Shown here in pieces: positions 58,695 to 64,000 of a stretch of DNA of 64,000 bases. The notes under the pieces were generated by a model that saw only the letters and a list, made by a program, of their open reading frames with translations, ran no database searches and had not been told where the DNA came from. This DNA is from Argyresthia goedartella (taxonomy: Eukaryota > Arthropoda > Insecta > Lepidoptera > Argyresthiidae), in assembly GCA_949825045.1 (NCBI GenBank), contig OX463808.1, forward strand, positions 30,503,674 to 30,567,673, given 5' to 3'. Made by a program: the position numbers and the translations under genes. Each line of letters starts with the position of its first letter. Position 1 is the first letter of the stretch.

Positions 58695-58807
58695 TAGTTC
58701 CTCTCTACTACTGGTGGTTGACAATCAGCTCCGTAGATCCCTCTTTCCACATTGTATTGATACCTAGTATGATATATTTTTATACAACCTTTTCTTTCTT
58801 TCTTGAC

Positions 58808-59066
58808 GACCCGAATGGCCGAGACGGCAGTGACCCTGCCTACGAAGCCAAGGGTCCCGGGTTCGAGTCCCGGTGGGGGCAAATATTTTTTTTTGACGAG
58901 AACGGATGTTTGTACCCTAGTCAAGGTTGTTTATCTATCTAAGTATAATATTTATCTATATAAGTATGTGTATCGTTGTCTAGTACCCAAGATACAGGGA
59001 ATCCTAGTTTGGGGCTAGATCAATGTGTGTCAATAGTGTCCAAGGTATTATTATTATTATTATTAT
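58808..59066 (+). mobile_element. tRNA-derived SINE, family 1, copy 4
   Basis: Head GACCCGAATGGCCGAGACGG, box B GGGTTCGAGTCCC, full body and (TTA)n tail. Very close to copy 1. Confidence 0.9.
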
Positions 59067-59104
59067 TTCTTTTTATATTTTATAGACAAATATAGAGGAC
59101 GGGT

Positions 59105-59620
59105 GCCTACGCCGCCGGACCGCATAAAGCCGCGTTCTGTATATGAGTCAGCTCTGTTAGGTACTGAATAGTATACACAGACTTCGGCCTCCACTTATGC
59201 GCACACCGAGGAACTAAATCTGTGTATGCCTCAATGCTTAATGTTGTTAATTGGTTGCTGTAGTTCACTTTATGTCTCAATACTAAAGTTAGCCTGTGTT
59301 AGGTCACAACTTTATGATACAACCTGGACCCGATCGAAGCGGAACGGAGCGGGGCGACCCCATGTAGTTTCACAAAACCGAATTGGTTGCTATAGTTAAT
59401 ATTTAAACACGTAGAGTTAACGAGTACACATATAATCATTGGCTCAATACCTTCCGCAGGCTGAGTTGACAGGTACATAGATTTTGTTCATGTTAAATTC
59501 CCGAAAGAGCTAAAAGGGAGGACACGAACTGTGCGGTTTCAGCACGTTCAGGGCTGATTCAGCGTAAAGCCGCATTATGTGTATAATGCGGCTTTACGCT
59601 GCCGGACCACTTCTCTGCTG
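59105..59620. repeat. Possible MITE with GCCGGACCGC / hairpin ends
   Basis: A perfect 18-bp palindrome (arms 59561-59578 and 59583-59600, loop GTGT) whose right arm continues GCCGGACCAC. A similar text, GCCGGACCGCATAAAGCCGC, lies at 59114-59133. Together these could be the ends of one element; not proven. Confidence 0.4.
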
Positions 59621-59639
59621 CCCAGTGCAGTCTATAATC

Positions 59640-60830
59640 GGCCCTTTTAGGTCGGGGGTAATAAAATCCATCTAACGCAATGTTGTCTGTTTGTTAATTA
59701 AGCGATGATTTGGCATAACCTAGTAATTGCTTTCGGTCGGGTTCAGGAAACTCTGGTTCTCGGCACGGTATACCCTAAGGCGTTGTGAATAGTTTGGTCC
59801 AGTTTTCCTGTCATTTGCTATGGTTACATGATGGTATGCTTATAGGCATAAGTGAATTATTCTTGGCAATTTCTAACTTCTGTCACTTAAGTTGCCATAA
59901 CCAGGCAATAATTTTATTATAATTAAGTCACTACTTTTTATATTACTTAAAATACTTATAATTGTGAGGAGGCTAGAGATTAATGCGATTATCCTAGAGC
60001 AAGTGCAGGTCCTAAATCCTTACCTTCAGGAAAAGGGCGTATTGAGTGAGTGCATGTGTGTTGTAATGTGACATAACTCTCTACAAATTCTTAACTATGC
60101 GCTAATTGAGTCTTTTCGTTCTTACTTTACAAAATTATACGATTTCCTCGTAATCTTAAGTATTTCAAAGTTACGGCAAAGTTTTATAACGTCTAATTTG
60201 GGCTACCGTTATCGCTCACACCTTTAGCTGTTAGTCGAGTAAATAACAGCTAATTAACTGATCGCAACACTCTGATTGCCGCTGGGATTGATTTGCAAAA
60301 TTGTGATACAGGCTAAGTTTAAGGGACTAATTTAGTTTACCCGTACTTTATGAAACTTAATCACTGTTCAATGTATGAAGCAACTTCTTAACAATAATTT
60401 TAGGCATTCTTAGAAAAGCAATTGAAGGAGTTCCGCACAAGCTGAAAATATATTTTTGGTAGTTTAATGATGGAAATAAATGAAGTCGCGTGAGCGTAGA
60501 TATTTCGTGTGAGGAACAATGGAGTTGCTATTTTTGCGCAGGCGGGTTGTTTGGGTAAACATGGACCACCTAGGCACGCGCTTGTGTATCGTTGGATAAA
60601 TAGCTTAGTAGGTTTACATGAAAAAATGCACCTTTTGGACTCCGGTGATTTTCTATTCATTTCCGCCATTAATTAGGGATAACAAAACTAACATTTACAT
60701 GTCACAAACTTGTAAATCTCCAAGACCTGGGGATATTTATTATTCTTCCTCCCCAGCAATTAAAACCTTCCAATTGAATTGAAGTATCCTCAGCAGACTT
60801 CAATAGTGAACACATATAGAACAATGCCCC
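59640..60830. other. Stretch without recognisable genes
   Basis: AT-rich; nothing supported. Confidence 0.4.
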
Positions 60831-60859
60831 TAACCACAGCGTCTTCACGTGGACATCAT

Positions 60860-60945
60860 TGGTATTTACACTACACTACACTATTTTCATGTAACTATTG
60901 TTTTATTTATATGTTTTGTGTGCAATAAAGAAATTATGAAGTATG
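60860..60945 (+). mobile_element. LINE 3' UTR end
   Basis: TTTCATGTAACTATTGTTTT, TATGTTTTGTGTGCAATAAA GAAATTATGAAGTATGAA: the same kind of 3' terminus (CAATAAAGAAATTATGAA) as at 13768-13786 and 58308-58334. Confidence 0.6.
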
Positions 60946-60949
60946 AATT

Positions 60950-62015
60950 TCATAACAATTCTTACAACGAGGATATTTGTGGTGATAAGGCGCTGCAATA
61001 GTACTAGGAGCGTCTCTCCTGATAAGATAGTAGCAGAGTATCTTCGCCGGTCTCGGTTTGAAGTGCACTGTGCAATAATAAGCGTGTTTAATTAAATTAG
61101 CATGCTCATATTTCTCGTCTTGCATGATAAACGCGTGGGTTAATGGACTGGTCTACGTCATTTTACAAGCCCCTAGAGCAGGCCGTTCTACGTGTATTAT
61201 TAATTTATTATAGCGTGCAACAGAAAGTTCATTTGAGATTTATTACGTTTACGTTCACCGCCTAAACGTGGTACCTGCGACCCCGTACGGGAAAAGGCGT
61301 GACATGTGTATTTGTTTTGTATATTTACTAAAACCCTATTATCAGGTCAACCATTTGTCAGGTTTCAAATATGTATCTTTGCTTCAACGATGTGAACTAG
61401 TAACATTTTTTACGTTAATATATAACCATGATAAAATGAATGAAATGCATACATGACTATAACATAATATGTGAAGTCTATAAGCCATGTCATCGTATTT
61501 AATGACGGTGTAGCTAACTGTAGCGAATGAGTTATTTTTACACTTTTATCTCGAATTGCTCTATCAATTTCACGATTTTCATTGAGCACTGCATGAAACC
61601 GGTTTTCGCGCATTGAGAATTTCTCCTAATAATTACGTTTCAAAGAACATTTTAATAAAGTATCTTCGGTATTACATGATATTGGTATTGTATATACCGA
61701 ATAAATAGAATTCCTATAACAAAATATTTTTCTATTCTATTAAACTTTTTCTTATTTACGAATCGAAAATATGATAAACTTCTGCATATTTCTGTGACGT
61801 AAATGATGTAATGTACGAGAAGCCTATTATAATGCCAACATAAAATTGCCTTAAATTATATCGTTTCAATCTTTCAACTTTTTTCTCTCAGCGGCTCCGA
61901 TAGACAAATTGCGTCGTTATAGATTTATGGGCATTTATGATTATTTTATTTGTTTGCTTGACTTTAGTTGAGGGCTCGTTTGTTGTTTTAGTCATTTAGA
62001 ATAATCGATTTTAAG
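60950..62015. other. Stretch without recognisable genes
   Basis: AT-rich; nothing supported. Confidence 0.4.
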
Positions 62016-62018
62016 GGT

Positions 62019-62505
62019 TCCGTACCCGAAGGGTTCAAATGTGACCCTATTACTAAGTTTCTGCTGTCCGTTCGTCCTTCAGTCCTTCAGTCCGTTCGTC
62101 CGTCCATCTATCCGCTGGCTGTATCTCATGCTCAAGAAAATAGTTGGAGAGATTTTTATACAGTATATTGAATAGAATGTATATTTTTGCCGCTACAGCT
62201 ACTACTAACTACATGAACTACACGAAATGTTATAAATAAAGGGGGTACCCATACAAGAGACGTATTTTAATATTTCTGCTCCTGCTAAATTCCGAATCAC
62301 CATGATTCAAAATATCGAAAATTTTCGCGGCGCCCATCATCGTCGTTGGTGGCGCAATTGGTTAGACGCCGGATCCGCAATCTGCAGGAACTTATCGAAA
62401 CCAAGTTCGGACATATTGGTTTCTGTTCTTGTCTTATTATTTTTAGTCCTTTAGTTCTTATACCATGATACGGAACCTTTTGTGTGCGAGTCCTACCCGT
62501 ACTTG
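62019..62505 (+). repeat. GGGTTCCGTACCC family repeat, copy 4, with nested tRNA-like piece
   Basis: Starts GGGTTCCGTACCCGAAGGGT and ends CGGAACCTTTTGTGTGCGAG TCCTACCCGTACTTGACCG. The 62340-62460 interior holds a foreign piece with a box A-like TGGCGCAATTGGTTAGACGC but no box B, probably a truncated SINE inserted in the repeat. Confidence 0.75.
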
Positions 62506-62779
62506 ACCGAGTTTTACAGTATATTAGGAACGCATTCCATATTTTGGAGAATTCTACCTCCTTTTTATGGGCAGTATTTAATATCTTAAATTATTTCGTT
62601 TCATTTGTGTTCTTCGTCGCTATCCCGGATTCCTGTTTTTTTTTTTTGTTTTTTTCTACTTTTATTATTATTTTATTAGTGTCTAAACCAGTGACTGAAT
62701 ACGAGCTTAACTATCTGGAACTTATATCAAGGCCTTTGTGAATTTCGTCGAGAATCTAAAAATAAACACATTAATTTCC

Positions 62780-62945
62780 TAACTTGACAATGACACTGGT
62801 GTCAGATGACGTCTTCGTCATAGCTGGTAGGTGGTGGTGGATACGGGAGGCTGAGTCCAGGAACAGAGCAGATGGCAAGGTGACGCCTATACCCAGCACC
62901 AGCAGGGGGGAATGTCGGCTGATGATGATGACAATAATGATGAAG
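62780..62945 (+). mobile_element. RTE-like LINE 3' terminus
   Basis: The text GAACAGAGCAGATGGCAAGG, CCTATACCCAGCACCAGCAG and a (GATGAT)n tail at 62918-62950 parallels the AQQW...(GAT)n ends at 34898 and 5760. Very decayed. Confidence 0.5.
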
Positions 62946-63844
62946 TTGATGAAGTAATTAATAACTGGACGCGACTGTGCCCCTACCCGACGCTAAGTTT
63001 TTCGTCCTACAACTGCTTCAGTAGACGCTTCTGTTCCAAAGCGTGCGGAGCGGATATGAGGATCCACCTAGGCAGCATCCAACTTGACTATACTGTACCT
63101 ATATTACTTGGCTCGCTGGAGTGATTACGTTAGCTGAGTACAATGTTATGCTGGGATGAGCATGTCACGCCTGCTGTGGGGTGAATGCACTGTACAAACA
63201 TGTATACTGCCGCCGCAGTCATTGCGCTGATTTAACTGTTTTGGCACACGTCTGCATTTTTTTCATAATCATTAGTAACATTTTTGTGGCTTTTCCTGCT
63301 TACTCGAGACTGTGCGATGTCATATTTTGATGATACCTCTTTCCAAAGCTCTACCGGTATTTTTTACCGCAGACCTCAATCAATTATGGCCTTTAACACC
63401 TATAACAGATGATTTAAGCAGCGACCGAGGAACATGCTTGCTCGTGACTATACAGTCCGATCCTGGAGCTGCAGACACGTCCACACGCACGGCACACATG
63501 TTGTGTCGCTGCTGATGCAGGCGGTGCGTGCGGACTGGTTGGTGGAGCATGGCGTTTCGCTCTTTTTACAGCCAGAGCATCAAACCAGGCCCTGTCGTGT
63601 GCTGAGCGACCTTCCGCGATGACTCTCCTCCAAACCTACCTATACCTACCGGAAACCTACATAGTGCATCAATAGGTGGTTTTAGGATTGAGTTTTGACG
63701 CAAAGGGCCTTTTTTCTCACTTAAATTAGGTACCAATTTACCTGCCATCGTGGAATTCCTCTTCCACTGGCTTCTCCCGACTCTCGTGTGAACACAATTA
63801 TTTTTGCATAAAGATAAATGTCGTAACCATATCATAGAATTGAC

Positions 63845-64000
63845 CATGTCATGAAATAGCCAACCATGGTTGAATTAGAACTTTCATTGAACGAAGAAAT
63901 CTTTTAGGGAAAAACAATGCGGTAGCTAATAAAGGTGAAGACTAAAGGGGGTGAGTGCAGCGAATCCCCCGAATAGTCTTCGTTTTAGTTCGACATGACA
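63845..64000 (+). repeat. Copy of the module inside the 50024-50358 MITE
   Basis: CAACCATGGTTGAATTAGAA, AATGCGGTAGCTAATAAAGG TGAAGACTAAAGG, CGAATAGTCTTCGTTTTAGT TCGACATG. It corresponds to 11040-11165 (CAACCATGGTTGAATTAGAA, TACTGCGGCAGCTTAGGTGA AGACT, AGTCTTTTTGTTAGTTCAAC ATG) and, in reverse, 50105-50225. Runs off the window end. Confidence 0.7.

Noticed and set aside
58808..58882. tRNA-like sequence with good A and B boxes
   Set aside because: It is the head of a repeated 250-base SINE with a (TTA)n tail (four copies in the window), so it is not called as a tRNA gene. The same applies at 11707, 34886 and 39697, and for the family 2 heads at 20634 and 58388.
63312..63622. Open frames with CRADWLVEHG-like text near the right edge
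   Set aside because: Somewhat GC-richer and briefly considered as a Spire exon, but no KIND, WH2 or FYVE motif and no convincing splice sites.
1..64000. CRISPR arrays, bacterial operons or prophage
   Set aside because: No regularly spaced repeats with unique spacers and no prokaryotic gene layout; repeat blocks present are minisatellites and transposons.

Overview
The window looks like nuclear DNA of a moth or butterfly. The coding DNA is split into small exons with GT-AG introns. The background is AT-rich and packed with repeats that I recognise as typical of Lepidoptera: tRNA-derived SINEs, Jockey/CR1-like and RTE-like LINE fragments, a DD37D mariner and several MITE-like families. There is no bacterial or organellar signature.

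Two host genes are recognisable. (1) Positions 214-21132 (+) hold the last 15 exons of the HD-PTP/myopic (PTPN23) gene: the ALIX-type V domain (exons 1-5), a Pro/Ala-rich and then a very Asn/Gln/Tyr/Pro-rich disordered region (exons 6-9), and a degenerate tyrosine-phosphatase domain (exons 10-14) with signature HCSSGAGRS and no visible WPD loop, followed by a short tail (exon 15). All intron phases fit, giving about 1509 visible residues. The Bro1 domain must lie upstream. (2) Positions 26729-26999 (+) look like the first coding exon of an actin nucleator of the Spire family (start of a KIND domain). It lies behind a CpG-rich candidate promoter and a 5-codon upstream ORF whose stop overlaps the start codon. 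No later Spire exon was found, so most of 27000-64000 may be intron or intergenic DNA.

The most unusual structure is a composite non-LTR retroelement of about 4.15 kb, present twice in inverted orientation: copy 1 at 14540-20063 (-, in the last HD-PTP intron) and copy 2 at 45804-49956 (+). Each copy is flanked by its own direct repeat of about 25 bp and shares the same 5' start and the same ATTC-repeat 3' tail. The element carries an OTU-type cysteine-protease domain, a second decayed OTU domain, the first strand of an APE-type endonuclease, an antisense 3' end of a Jockey-like LINE, and the C-terminal (thumb) part of a reverse transcriptase. Both copies lack the catalytic RT core, so this chimeric RNA was apparently mobilised in trans. 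Copy 1 was later hit by another LINE (17287-18684), which split its first OTU domain.

Other mobile DNA: a mariner (22490-23798) with intact TIRs and TA duplications but a substituted third catalytic residue; a PIF/Harbinger transposase fossil (12027-12280); several RTE and Jockey fragments; two tRNA-derived SINE families; a family beginning GGGTTCCGTACCC; MITE-like palindromes; and a fossil reading frame shared by two dispersed copies (2120-2320 and 32544-32735). Satellite-like DNA includes a 19-bp minisatellite in an HD-PTP intron (13375-14150), a double short-repeat block (23830-24215) and a (GT)n tract (53930-54090). Large parts of 21133-22489, 24700-26100, 27300-31000, 51220-53600, 54100-56070 and 59640-62000 show nothing I can assign.
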